Part shown: one piece after another, positions 10,400 through 23,276 of the stretch
How positions within the stretch are numbered: position 1 is the stretch's first letter
How the letters are laid out: each line of letters starts with the position of its first letter
Assembly (NCBI GenBank): GCA_037783415.1
Contig: JAZGTN010000022.1
Span: 8,034,001 to 8,098,000, forward strand
Direction of reading: 5' to 3'
From: Leptasterias polaris
Taxonomy: Eukaryota; Echinodermata; Asteroidea; Forcipulatida; Asteriidae
DNA: 64,000 nt
Notes under the pieces: model-generated
Told to the model about the DNA's origin: nothing
Database searches by the model: none
Seen by the model: the letters and a program-made list of their open reading frames with translations, nothing else
Position numbers and translations under genes: made by a program

Positions 10400-11860
10400 T
10401 GTAAAGAATAGGAGGCAGAGCTATGAATAAAAATCTTCTCTGAAGATTAAAGACAAATCAGACTTTTAATCTTAAGGCAACTCTCTTGGAATACTGCAAA
10501 TCAACTTGATGCAGTATTTTATAACAAAAAGGAGGTACAAAATATACTCATGTTATATGAGTAGTTATAAGAACAAACCTCTAAGATAAACAGGCTTATA
10601 CTTGCTTCAGTATACTGCAAATCACTTGTTGCAGTATTCTATAACAAAAAGTAGGTACAAAATACACTCTTACTAAAAGAGTAGTTATAAGAAGAAACCT
10701 CTTAAGATAAACAGGCTTATACTCGCTCCGGTATACTGCAAATCAACTTGTTGCAGTGTTTTAAAAAAAAAAAAAAAAATTAATAACAAAATGAAGATAC
10801 AAAATATACTCGTTTTATATGAGTAGTTAGGCTTATACTCGCTCCGGGATACTGCAAATCAACTTGTGGCAGTATTATTTATAACAAAAACAATATTTAA
10901 TAACAAAATGAAGATACAAAATATACTCGTTTTATATGAGTAGTAAGGCTTATACTCGCTCCGGTATACTGCAAATCAACTTGTTGCAGTATTTATAACA
11001 AAAACAATATTTAATAACAAAATAAAGATACAAAATATACTCGTTTTATATGAGTAGTAAGGCTTATACTCGCTCCGGTATACTGCAAATCAACTTGTTG
11101 CAGTGTTTATAAAAAAATATATATTTAATAACAAAATAAAGATACAAAATATACTCGTTTTATATGAGTAGTAAGGCTTATACTCGCTCCGGTATACTGC
11201 AAATCAACTTGTTGCAGTATTTATAACAAAAACAATATTTAATAACAAAATAAAGATACAAAATATACTCGTTTTATATGAGTAGTAAGGCTTATACTCG
11301 CTCCGGTATACTGCAAATCAACTTGTTGCAGTATTTATAACAAAAACAATATTTAATAACAAAATAAAGATACAAAATATACTCGTTTTATATGAGTAGT
11401 AAGGCTTATACTCGCTCCGGTATACTGCAAATCAACTTGTTGCAGTATTTATAACAAAAACAATATTTAATAACAAAATAAAGATACAAAATATACTCGT
11501 TTTATATGAGTAGTAAGGCTTATACTCGCTCCGGTATACTGCAAATCAACTTGTTGCAGTGTTTATAAAAAAATATATATTTAATAACAAAATAAAGATA
11601 CAAAATATACTCGTTTTATATGAGTAGTAAGGCTTATACTCGCTCCGGTATACTGCAAATCAACTTGTTGCAGTATTTATAACAAAAACCATATTTAATA
11701 ACAAAATAAAGATACAAAATATACTCGTTTTATATGAGTAGTAAGGCTTATACTCGCTCCGGTATACTGCAAATCAACTTGTTGCAGTATTTTATATCAA
11801 AAACATAATTTATAACAAAAACAAGTTACACAAAATACTCTTGTTGTACGAGTAACTATA
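10400..11860. repeat. Tandem array of ~114-bp hairpin-forming units
   Basis: About twelve copies, the inner ones nearly identical with a spacing of 114 bp (for example at 10966, 11080, 11194, 11308). Each unit holds two inverted repeats: ATACTGCAAnnnnnTTGTTGCAGTAT and ACTCGTTTTATATGAGT. Outer copies (10490, 10612 and about 11900) are more diverged. The array sits directly upstream of the MULE transposase start and may be its subterminal or TIR region; no matching inverted partner was found on the left. Confidence 0.9.
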
Positions 11861-12929
11861 TGAAAATATCTCAAGGACAAACGTTTAAACTCGGGCGATC
11901 AACGCAATTCAACTTGTTGCTGGTATCAAAAACTATTAATTTTTTTAAATAAAAGACCCACAGTAAACTTCAGCCCAGTAAACCAAGATAGTTGTAATCT
12001 AGTTTCAGAACGAAAAGTATGTATAGTCGTATAGTCCCTCGTCAACCTTCAGAGACGTAATATAATTGAAGGTAAAACAACAAATGCAAACAAAGCTGTA
12101 CTTTTACGGAGGCGAATGGAAGTTTAGTTTATTTCCGACCACTTCAACCAAAAACACAACCGCTCTGGCTGCTTACAATAATGTCTGTTGTGTGTCGGCG
12201 TCCAAAGGGCTGTCTAAAATGCGAACCCAGATGATGCCTAAAAATAACCCTTTCATTATTGTGATACACTTGTATTACAGTTCTAATGTAATACATTTTG
12301 CTACTAAGTAATACAATTGGGGGGGGGGGTGGTTCGGGAGGAAACGCCACCAACGTTAAAATTAATCTCATTCGCCTCTTGTGACACCCGACAGTCAACG
12401 CTCCATCACATTGTTCCCGTACCCGTACAAATACTGTGTGTATAGTTTGTGTACATAGGCCCTAAGTATTAACCGCTCTTCGCTATTTCCTGTTCAGCTA
12501 TTTTTCTTTTCTGTTGCATTGTGTAAATTTTTGAGGACCCCGATGGAACTTATGCTTTTTTGGCTTGTCTTGGCTTTGTAATCAGTTTACTTGTTACATT
12601 TTTTTTCTTTCTGTAGGCCTGTTGGATTGTGATGCTAAATAAATATTAAAAACTAAAACTCAAGTGCTCGTAAAAATGCATTACGTGAATTTCCACCTAA
12701 GAAAAAACTTTGAATTCTACTCATTTTATAAATATTGATTACTTTGAAGTTGACAATGTGACGATTGTGGAGAACATTGGAGGTAATGATTCTCACAATA
12801 TGCAATCTGTTTTGAATGAGTTTAGTGAATGGGCTATTCAAAAAAAAAAAAAATCAATCTAAATGTGGTACAATGACTGTATGCTTTATGAAGAATATCC
12901 CTTTAGCTACCTTCTCTAAACATTTCATC
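11861..12929. other. No gene; decayed repeat and a possible LINE 3' end
   Basis: The left part is a decayed continuation of the hairpin array. Around 12600-12655 a 'GATGCTAAATAAATATTAA' tail looks like the 3' end of a LINE. No coding potential was recognised. Confidence 0.4.
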
Positions 12930-13560
12930 CACTGATCTCCAAACTGTCGATTGTGTTCAGATTATTGGCGTTTTAATTAGTTCTGACCTCAGATGTTGAT
13001 CACATTTTGTTAATGCTTAAACTATGGAAAAATATCCACTTATCCATTAAAGATTTATTAACAATTTATAAGGGTTACATGTACATACGACCGTTGACAG
13101 AATATGCAGCTCCAGTATGGACTGCAGGGTTACTAAAATACTACAGCTCGTGTCCAAAAATGTGAGATTATTCAAAAGCGTGCTCTTGGAATTATTTTGG
13201 GATTGGGTTATGTAACTTACGATTATGCACTCTTATGCAGAGAGAATAGTGTGCATTATCAGTTTAGAAACAGTAAAAATCTTTCAGAAACTAAGTGCAA
13301 AACAAATAAATTCCAAAATAGTTCGAAACCTTGTCAGTATTTTGAACCAAGTATAAATTTTACTTTTGAAAACTTGTGCCATGTTTTCATTTTCTGGGTG
13401 TATTTTTGTTAAATGTGTAAATCAATAACTATTTTTAAAGTAGTAATTTGATGTACATTGTATTGTTTTTAAGTTGTAAACTTTGTAGCAATTTAGCCCC
13501 CTGGCTACAAATACATTGTTTTAATAATCCAGAAATAATAATAAAATCTTCTGGAACAAA
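12930..13560 (+). mobile_element. LINE fragment: RT C-terminal thumb and 3' tail
   Basis: Broken frames encode the carboxyl end of a non-LTR ORF2: a VQIIGVLISSDL block (about 12955), then IRPLTEYAAPVW (about 13085-13125) and EIIQKRALGIILG (about 13160-13200), a conserved order in CR1/Jockey-like RTs. The fragment ends in an AT-rich (AATAAT)n tail at about 13530-13555. It is truncated at the 5' end and frameshifted. Confidence 0.75.
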
Positions 13561-14274
13561 CTCCCTGCCACAAGGCAAGTGATCCTCAGCCACAGCCCTA
13601 TATACTGTTGGTGTTAAATAAGAGTAATGCTTAAAAGAGCACGAAAAAAGTTACTGTTTTTTATTCGTTTTCTCAAGAAAGACTTGGTTGATTTTTATGA
13701 TTCGAAGTTGCTTTTTTTAGTTTAACATTTAACACTTGTTCTCAATACTTCACACTATAAATAACTTGTGAAATTGTGTAGATATTTGTGTGGGTACACT
13801 CATCACAAGCAGTGACACCCCAAGCCACCAATTCACGCCCCATTAACTTTTGATCAGGTAAGAAAGATCGTGTTGAAAACAGCCGTTTCCCAAACCGGTC
13901 AGCGCAAACCCGAGTTTGTCCATATAGGTGAACTGGGGTCTGGTTTTAGTGGGTGACTCACAATGAACACTGAGTGGTGGTTGTTTGCCAGATAAAATAT
14001 CAATCATGATTTCATACTGAAAATTACATGTCATATCAAAATTATTCAAGTTTCTGGTCGTAAAACCTAAACGGACTCTGTATAAATATTAAGTGTTTCC
14101 TAATTAAAACGGAAAAGGGGTAATTTTTTTTTTTTATTCACAAGAAAAACACGTGAATCCATAATCCTTAGATTCCAAATGAACCACATGTTATTAGCTT
14201 ACTCTTCCTAGCTTATAAGTAACATGAAATATTGCATAATTATATTAAACTAATGATTTAACTTGGTATATTAT
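13561..14274. other. No gene recognised
   Basis: AT-rich sequence without exon-like or repeat-protein signals. Confidence 0.5.
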
Positions 14275-17170
14275 TGAGGTCACGTACACGGTGTGGTGTA
14301 CACAGAGAGCCCTCTAGAACGGGCTTTTAAAAAGACTTTCAGAAGTAAAGAACATGTTATTTTTTTGGATAGAAATAAGGTCACATATATGGAGAGTGCT
14401 GTGTGATTTTTTGATAATTTTCCGACGAAGAATAAACCTTTAAAAATGGACCTCCGGGTTGAACCATCTTGGCTAAATAATAATCTCTTTATGTATGGTG
14501 TGTGTAGCACACAAACCACGGTGTCATGTACACAGAGAGCCCTCCAGGACGGGCTTTTAAAAAGACATATTTTAAGTAACTTTCCAAAGTAAAGAACATG
14601 TTATTTTTTTGGATAGAAATAAGGTCACATATATGGAGAGTACTGTGTGATTTTTGGATAATTTTCCGACGAAGAATAAACCTTTAAAAATGGACCTCCG
14701 GGTTGAACCATCTTGGCTAAATAATCATCTCTTTTTGTATGGTGTGTGCAGACACCACGGTGTGGTGTACATAGATAGCCCTATAGGACGGGCTTTTAAA
14801 AAGACGTGTTTTAAGTAACTTTTCGAAGTAAAGAACATGTTATTTTTTTGGATAGAAATAAGGTCACATACATGGAGAGTGCTGTGTGATTTTTGGATAA
14901 TTTTCCGACGAGGAATAAACCTTTAAAAATGGACCTCCGGGTTGAACCATCTTGGCTAAATAATAATCTCTTTATGTATGGTGTGTGTAGCACACAAACC
15001 ACGGTGTCATGTACACAGAGAGCCCTCCAGGACGGGCTTTTAAAAAGACGTATTTTAAGTAACTTTTCGAAGTAAAGAACATGTTATTTTTTTGGATAGA
15101 AATAAGGTCACATATATGGAGAGTGCTGTGTGATTTTTGGATAATTTTTCGACGAAGAATAAACCTTTAAAAATGGACCTCCGGGTTGAACCATCTTGGC
15201 TAAATAATCATCTCTTTATGTATGGTGTGTGTAGCACATAAACCACGGTGTCATGTACACAGAGAGCCCTCTAGGATGGGCTTTTAAAAAGACGTGTTTT
15301 AAGTAACTTTCCGAAGTAAAGAACATGTTATTTTTTGGGATAGATATAAGGTCACATATATGGAGAGTGCTGTGTGATTTTTTGATAATTTTCCGACGAA
15401 GAATAAACCTTTAAAAATGGACCTCCGGGTTGAACCATCTTGGCTAATTAATCATCTCTTTATGTATGATGTGTGTAGCACACAAACCACGGTGTCATGT
15501 ACACAGAGAGCCCTCTAGGATGGGCTTTTAAAAAGACGTGTTTTAAGTAACTTTCCGAAGTAAAGAACATGTTATTTTTTGGGATAGATATAAGGTCACA
15601 TATATGGAGAGTGCTGTGTGATTTTTTGATAATTTTCCGACGAAGAATAAACCTTTAAAAATGGACCTCCGGGTTGAACCATCTTGGCTAAATAATCATC
15701 TCTTTATGTATGGTGTGTGTAGCACACAAACCCCGGTGTCAGGTACACAGAGAGCCCTCTAGAACGGGCTTTTAAAAAGACGTGTTTTAAGTAACTTTCC
15801 GAAATAAAGAACATGTTATTTTTTGGGATAGAAATAAGGTCACATATATGGAGAGTGCTGTGTGATTTTTTGATAATTTTCCGACGAAGAATAAACCTTT
15901 AAAAATGGACCTCCGGGTTGAACCATCTTGGCTAATTAATCATCTCTTTATGTATGATGTGTGTAGCACACAAACCACGGTGTCATGTACACAGAGAGCC
16001 CTCTAGGACGGGCTTTTAAAAAAACGTGTTTTAAGTCACTTTCCGAAGTAAAGAACATGTTATTTTTTTGGATAGAAGTAAGGTCACATATATGGAGAGT
16101 GCTGTGTGATTTTTTGATAATTTTCCCACGAAGAATAAACCTTTAAAAATGGACCTCCGGGTTGAACCATCTTGGCTAAATAATCATCTCTTTATGTATG
16201 GTGTGTGTAGCACACAAACCACGGTGTCATGTACACAGAGAGCCCTCCAGGACGGGCTTTTAAAAAGACATATTTTAAGTCACTTTCCGAAGTAAAGAAC
16301 ATGTTATTTTTTGGGATAGAAATAAGGTCACATATATGGAGAGTGCTGTGTGATTTTTTGATAATTTTCCGACGAAGAATAAACCTTTAAAAATGGACCT
16401 CCGGGTTGAACCATCTTGGCTAAATAATAATCTCTTTATGTATGGTGTGTGTAGCACACAAACCACGGTGTCATGTACACAGAGAGCCCTCCAGGACGGG
16501 CTTTTAAAAAGACGTATTTTAAGTAACTTTTCGAAGTAAAGAACATGTTATTTTTTTGGATAGAAATAAGGTCACATATATGGAGAGTGCTGTGTGATTT
16601 TTGGATAATTTTTCGACGAAGAATAAACCTTTAAAAATGGACCTCCGGGTTGAACCATCTTGGCTAAATAATCATCTCTTTATGTATGGTGTGTGTAGCA
16701 CACAAACCACGGTGTCATGTACACAGAGAGCCCTCCAGGACGGGCTTTTAAAAAGACGTGTTTTAAGTAACTTTCCGAAGTAAAGAACATGTTATTTTTT
16801 TGGATAGAAATAAGGTCACATATATGGAGAGTGCTGTGTGATTTTTTGATAATTTTCCGACGAAGAATAAACCTTTAAAAATGGACCTCCGGGTTGAACC
16901 ATCTTGGCTAAATAATCATCTCTTTATGTTTGGTGTGTGTAGCACACAAACCACGGTGTCATGTACACAGAGAGCCCTCCAGGACGGGCTTTTAAAAAGA
17001 CGTGTTTTAAGTAACTTTCCGAAGTAAAGAACATGTTATTTTTTGGATAGAAATAAGGTCACATATATGGAGAGTGCTGTGTGATTTTTTTAAAATTTTC
17101 CGACGAGGAATAAACCTTTAAAAATGGACCTCCGGGTTGGACCATCTCGGCTAAATAATAATCACTTTTT
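14275..17170 (+). repeat. Satellite array, ~244-bp unit, ~12 copies
   Basis: Head-to-tail units. The GGTCACATATATGGAGAG anchor recurs near 14380, 14624, 14863, 15107, 15351, 15595, 15839, 16083, 16327, 16571, 16815 and 17058, i.e. a period of 244 bp with one 239-bp unit. Copies differ by scattered substitutions. Each contains a conserved CACGGTGT...GTACACAGAGAGCCCT block. The same unit appears inverted at 1-430. Frames of 60-80 residues repeat with the unit and are not genes. Confidence 0.95.
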
Positions 17171-19614
17171 GTATGTTGTTTACACCGACTTGTTGCCTGT
17201 TCCGTGAAGCCATTCTTTACCACCAAGTAAAATAGGGCCAACTTAAATGAATAAAAATCATCAAGTATCCACAAAAGTTGAAACACAGAACCCCAGGTTG
17301 TGCTAAATTCTTATAATTACACATCCTATTAATTGCACGATCCCCAAAACGTTAACATTCAAAAGATTCTATGCGGTTACAAATTATGATTATTAGCTTG
17401 GCGCATGAATTGTTGTCTATTGAGCGCCAGAGTGGTCTTCGTTTGCTTCCGCTTGAGGGCGTTTTGACATTGACTGTGTTCAAGTTGTATTGCACTACAT
17501 TATAACACTGATACTATTCTTGTGTGACTGCAACTTGGGCTCTCCCGGAGACGTAATTTTCGCTAATTCTCCCCACCCATGGGGATAGAAGTTAATCCCC
17601 ACCCCCATACTGCCAAAGAATCTCTAGAACGTCATTTGAAGTGAGTGAGTAGTTAGTTTTAATGACATATCACGTAATAAATGCAACCTCCGGGTACCTC
17701 CGGCTAGCTCCGACCTCCGACTTTTACCAACACCCATGCATGAGGAGCATGTGAATTTTACTATTTGGTTTGTGTATTACATCTCATTACAATACAAGAT
17801 TGTTACCAAGTGATAGTTCGCTAAAAATTGAGAGACTGCAAGGTACTCATGCGAGTAGAGCCGACCCACATCGAGGAAGTCTTTCAGAGTCGCCGTGACC
17901 TCGCCGTAAAATAGCACCTTGGAATGGGACCATTATGAAGTCAAGCTCAAGGAAGTGGCGATTGTGGCTGGGTACTCCGCCTCTGGTTCTTGCTCTATGC
18001 TCGGATCGACTCCGGCTCGGATCGACTCCGGCCAGGATCCTACTTAAATGACTAAAAATCCTCTTAACGTCAATAATACAACGCACTTACCTCTGTTTTT
18101 ACAGGCAAATCCTTATTCTCTAACAGTGAAAGCAATGACCGCCACAAGTCAACTCGTTTCATAAAAGAAACCTTGATAAAGTTCGACCTCTCAGACAGTA
18201 GTTCTTATTGCTACATCTACAACATCAAACAACACACAAACACGACGCATGTGTGTGTGTGCACTCGCGCTCCAGATGTCTCAAGTGTAAACACAGATAT
18301 TTTTTCCCGGGCGGGGAAAAAAGAGGGCGCGCTTTTGAGTGTCGGACCAGTCGGACCAGAGCCGTATATTGGGACCGGACGAGGAGAAAAACAAAGTAAA
18401 TAAATGAGGGCGCACTTTTCATTTTATGGTCAAAAGCGCAGGGTGCACTTCTCTAAAACGTTATAAATTCAGCTTCTAAAAGCAACCAATACGAAGTGCT
18501 TATACTAAAAAATGCTCACCAAAAGTCTCTCAAAGCCATTTGAAAACAAATCAAATCTATTTTGTTGACAACTAATTTACATTTAATTAGTTTTTTGTAG
18601 GTTCCATTTGGCTTTTGAGCTAAGCTCATCCGAAATAAACTTACCCCTTAGTAAAATTAGCCACACTACATCTTTATGATGACCAACACTCCTCAGCAAA
18701 ATAGGGCTATTGTAACAGGCTAGTGTACCCAAAATGCTCCAGGTTTAAAGTCAACAACCCCCAGGGGCACAATTTTGTACTATTGTTCAACACTCCATAA
18801 AAGCAATGTTCTTCAAATATTGAATTACAGAAGTTTTAGGGTTTACATTCACGAGGCTTCGCGCATGAGTTTCTCTCTGTTCAGTGCACCCCAAAAGAAA
18901 CTGCATAAAATGTTTTATTAACAAATTAAATTGTTGCGTCTTTTTTGTTATTGTTCACAGACTTCATACTCCGAGCCAAAATTCCATTAGTTCACTATGA
19001 CTTGTTTTTATTGTTAGAGGTCGAGTCAAAACTAGGAAAGATATGAAAGAAAATCAAGTGTCTCAGTAGGACCAAATTAAAATATATTGAAATAAAAAAT
19101 CAGCACTCCTTTTTCTTAGACACCGCAATAAAATAAAGAATCACAATCTGACGATTTAGAGGCATAAATAAGTTTTATTTGTCAATTCACCATTGCTATT
19201 TTAATCACGGTTTATAAACTATACAAGATAAAAATTTGCATAAACAGTTTTACTTTGTATTTTTTTGCTGTAGTCTATTTATTTACTAATAACCATCGTA
19301 TGTTTGGTTTTTTTTTTGCTCTTGTGGATTAGGTAAGACTGATGAAAACTAATCACAAACCTTTATCAATAAAACACACATCAACTTGTTATACATTCAT
19401 GTAAGCTCAAAATATACATTGTTATTTCAACTAATATTATTTTCTTTTGAAAGCACCCGCCGGCGTGGCAGGAGATTCTGTTCCCCGGAGATTCTGTATC
19501 CCCCCCCCCCCCCCCCCCCATCATACGGTGAACTGTGTACAAACTTCTTCTGATAGAGCCCTCTTTTGAACGACCTCCTTCAGCCTACAGTATGGGGGAC
19601 AGATTTCCCTATAA
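17171..19614. other. No gene recognised; short repeats and poly-C tract
   Basis: A GC-richer patch at about 17840-18050 includes a short direct repeat (CGGATCGACTCCGG twice at about 18001-18029). A (GT)n-like run lies near 18249 and a poly-C run at 19501-19519. I saw no exons with supporting splice sites. Confidence 0.4.
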
Positions 19615-22600
19615 CCCTTTCAGTACCGCCGTGCCATAGCGGCTCAAAACAACATACCACTTGGTGACCAATGAGCCCGTATGGCACGGAATTATTAGCA
19701 CTCTCGGTGACCAATCAGCCTCTCTGGCACATCGACCAAAAGTAAGTTATCAAAATGTTAATAGCGCCCTCAATCGCCTTTTGTCCATCCCCATGGTAAC
19801 AAGCTGGTCACGTGTGCCCTGAAGCGTCGCAACTTTAAAAATTTCAGCGGTATCGTTAAGCGTCCCCCCCCCCCCCCCCCCCGGACCGGCCCCACGCATT
19901 CTTCAGTAAGAGATCATTATTACAACATGGCCGAAGAAAATGAGAAAATTTTGGAAGAAATTTTCGCAGACAGTGGTTCCGAAATGTCATCTGACGAGGA
20001 ATCGCCACTTGAGGACTCGGAAACGTCAGAAGACAGTGACGATACAGAGCCGAGGGCCTCGACATCAACAGCAACATTAACCTGTTCTAAGAAGGGTAAG
20101 AAAACCAAAACAAAGCCGAATTTCAGGTGTGGATGGCGTGAAGCCAACTGTTACACACGGCGACCGCCTGTTAAATTTACAGCAAACACAGGGGCTACAG
20201 AAGACTTCAGTTCGTTCTCCCCATACAAATCTTCAAACTGTACTTTTGTGAAGCAGTGTGGCAGATGATGGTACAAGAGACTAATCGTTATGCTAAACAA
20301 ATATTGGGAGCGGGGGCCGAAAATAAGTGTGCATGGAGACCAACTGATGTACCTGAAATGATGGCATTCGTGGCCCTACTTCTTTGCATGGGCATCAACA
20401 AAAGGCCTCGTTACTCCATGCATTGGTCCAGGTCTGAAATTCTACGAAGTCCCCTGTACTCAGCAACCATGGCTCGTAACCGATTTACTGCAATTCTAAA
20501 AAAAATTCACCTCGCCAATAACCGAGATGTCGAGGGCGACTCTCCCCGTGACAAACTTGCTAAATTACGGCCACTTTTAAACATTGTACTACCATCATTC
20601 CTCCGGGTGTACCAGCCGGGACGAAGCCTTTCACCGGACGAGACGATGGTCAAATTCAAAGGACGGGTGAGCTTCAAGCAATACATGCCAAGAAAAGCCG
20701 CAAAATGGGGATTGAAATCTTTCTCATTGAACGAATCCGACACAGGGTACACATGTGCCTGGGAGTTGTTCACAGGATCGCAGCCCAGGTGCCCACAAGG
20801 ACAGTCCTCTGTAAGTGATCCCGAGACGAACCATCCATCCGAAATAGGGGCAGCAGGCAACGTAGTATTGAACCTTTTGCAGGGACTCGAAAATAAAGGA
20901 CATTGCATCTACATGGACAATTGGTATACTAGCCCGGCTCTGTTCTCCAAGTTGTCTGAGCTAGGATTCGGAGCTTGTGGAACTGTGCGCTATACCACCC
21001 TAGGGATACCCGACGTAGCAAACTCCAAAAAATTTCCTATGAAAAGCGGTGCAGATCCAAAAAAAATTCAGAAAGCAGGCCAACTATGCGTTATGTGGCA
21101 GGACACAAAACGTGTCACTCTCCTCTCAAACTATGGCGATTGCAGTGTCACTAGTAAAAAGATTCGGAGCCGGAAAACTTCAACAGGATTTCGTCATATC
21201 AAAAAACCGTGCATAGTCGAGGATTACAATAAATACATGGGGGGCACGGATCTGGCTGCACAGTTATGCACGTACTATACTCATACCCACAAAACATTCA
21301 AATGGTGGAAACGTGTTTTTATTACAATCCTAGACATATGTTTGCTCAATGCTAATGTCGTCTACAACAGCATCCATACAAACAAGAGCTTGTCTACTTT
21401 GGATTTTCGGGTCAAGGTGATAGAGGCACTTATTTCAAACTTTGAGAACAACCCAGTTCACCAGGCCCGTAAAGTGTCGAGTGCTTCAAACGCCCTTTCA
21501 ACTCAGCACTTTCCAGGTCCGACTGTTGACGGGAAGAAACGTGACTGTGTTGTATGCAGTTCCACCTCTAATCGGAAACAAACTCGCACGATTTGTAAGC
21601 AGTGTATCAAGCCAATGTGTGTTATACCATGCTTTGAAAAATTCCACACCAAGCGATAAATTAGGTCAACAATTCAACTATTAAGTTAATTATGTTATAA
21701 ATTGGTAAAGCGGTTATACCATTATTGGAGATTTTCCACACCAAACTAATAATTTTCTAAACTTTCTGAATACTTCCCCCCCCCCCCCGCTACAATGTTG
21801 AATCCCACAATCGCATGCCTGCCAACAATCAACATTGAGGCGGGGGGGGGGGAGATGGTACTTAGAAAAAACAAGTATAGCACTTTGGCAAAATGTAATG
21901 TTAGTTCCTTCTTTACATATTGGTTCATGATAGGTGTTATTTTTATTTTAGGAGTAATTTTTGTCCAGTTCCTCTCTTCTGTTTATTGAATGTGCAATCC
22001 TATGAGCGGGTTTGGGGGGTGCTTCAAAAGGAATTTATTAAAACATGTTTATTTGAGGTTTCAGAAACTAATTTTAAAATACTCAAAATGGCCGACTTAA
22101 GCAACTGTACCACATTGTTTTTATTTGGTCTCATTGGGTTCCAGCATCCTGAAAACCTGGCAATATTTTATGTTACGGGCCAAAACAAAAATGTTTGGCG
22201 GCCATTTTTATTATTAAAATGGCTGCCTTAACCGACTGATGCAATTATTTTATTGTGCGTCTTGTTGGGTTCCTGGATCCTTAATACATTCAAGTTTCGA
22301 ACATTGGGGCGGGGCGGGGGGGGAGGATGGTACTTAGAAAATACAAGTATAGCACTTTTGAAATATTTTATGTTTTTTTCTTCTTTACATATTGGTGAAT
22401 GATAGGTAAAACATATATTTTATGAGTTATTTTGCCACCATGGCAATTATAATGTTTGTATGTGAGGCTCATAGACGGAAATACGTACCAAAACCTAACT
22501 TATTGGCGGACATTTATAAATGGGCAATATTTAATTTTCTTTTATGTCAGTTCCTTCTTTGTCATTAAATGTAGAAAAAAATTAAACTTTTGATTTTACC

Positions 22601-23272
22601 AGTCATTTGTTTATAAGTCATATTGTGCGTAATCCAAACTCTATTGTTTATATTTCATGTCTTTTCCTATGAGCGGTTTTTTTTGGGGGGGGTTGCTTCC
22701 TAAATAAATTATTATAACCTTTTGTTTTTTGGAGGATTCATAATTTGCCAACAATCTAAATGGCAGCCTTAACCTATTGATCAACATGGGTATAGTCACC
22801 AACTCCCAGTATCGGTGAGGCTCAACCAATATTTTTTTATATTTTTGGGTTGGTTTGGGGGGGGGGGGGGGGGAGGATGCTGTATGAAAAGTAATATCTT
22901 AACACCTTATGTTTATTTAACGTCTCAAAAATATGTCTCATGCAGATTGGTATGAACAGCTACTTGACAAATGTTTAGCTTAAACATTTAAACTACTCAA
23001 TTGTGTATTTAGTGGTAATAATTCCATACCTCAAATATATGTTTAGGGCAATGATTTAGTCCAAGGCAATATGACAAAGGAAACAGTAATTTAATTGGTT
23101 GCTCAACTGGCATTATATGACTAGGACCTGAGACTAACCCAAATCTGCCTTGTGAGGGCGCTGTAACCTCAAATTTTCCTAAAAAATAGTGTTGGTCACC
23201 AGTTAGCCATGTCAAGGAAATGTGTCTGGTCACCATGGCATAAGTAGCCAATATGTGTTGGTACTGAAAGGG
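19615..23272 (+). mobile_element. Complete piggyBac DNA transposon
   Basis: The ends are 13-bp perfect inverted repeats CCCTTTCAGTACC (19615-19627, and its complement at 23260-23272). Both ends are flanked by ATAA (19611-19614 and 23273-23276), a 4-bp target duplication that differs from the family's usual TTAA. The length is 3,658 bp. Inside the left end, GGTGACC-centred repeats followed by AGCC and TGGCAC occur twice (about 19667-19697 and 19701-19731). Inverted GGTCACC copies lie at about 23196 and 23228, plausible subterminal transposase sites. The transposase occupies 19927-21659. The 3' third is non-coding with G-rich tracts (21841-21851, 22311-22325, 22857-22873). Confidence 0.9.
19927..21659 (+). 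pseudogene. piggyBac transposase (one frameshift)
   Basis: The first frame (ATG at 19927) gives an acidic Asp/Glu/Ser-rich N-terminus, usual for piggyBac proteins, and reaches FSPYK before going out of frame. The rest continues in another frame from about 20238 (LYFCEAVW, then ETNRYAKQ) to the stop at 21659. The break lies between about 20225 and 20240 and is a single-base difference. The core DDE residues are present: SLSPDETMVKF (first Asp), YMDNWYTSP (second Asp) and DYNKYMGGTD (third Asp). The C-terminus ends in a Cys-rich zinc-binding domain (CVVC...CKQCIKPMC...C..FH) typical of the family. I saw no intron signals at the break, so a frameshift or assembly error is likely. About 570 residues if continuous. 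Confidence 0.9.
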
Positions 23273-23276
23273 ATAA

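Noticed and set aside
14280..17286. Repeated 60-80 codon frames
   Set aside because: They recur with the 244-bp satellite period and change with each substitution.
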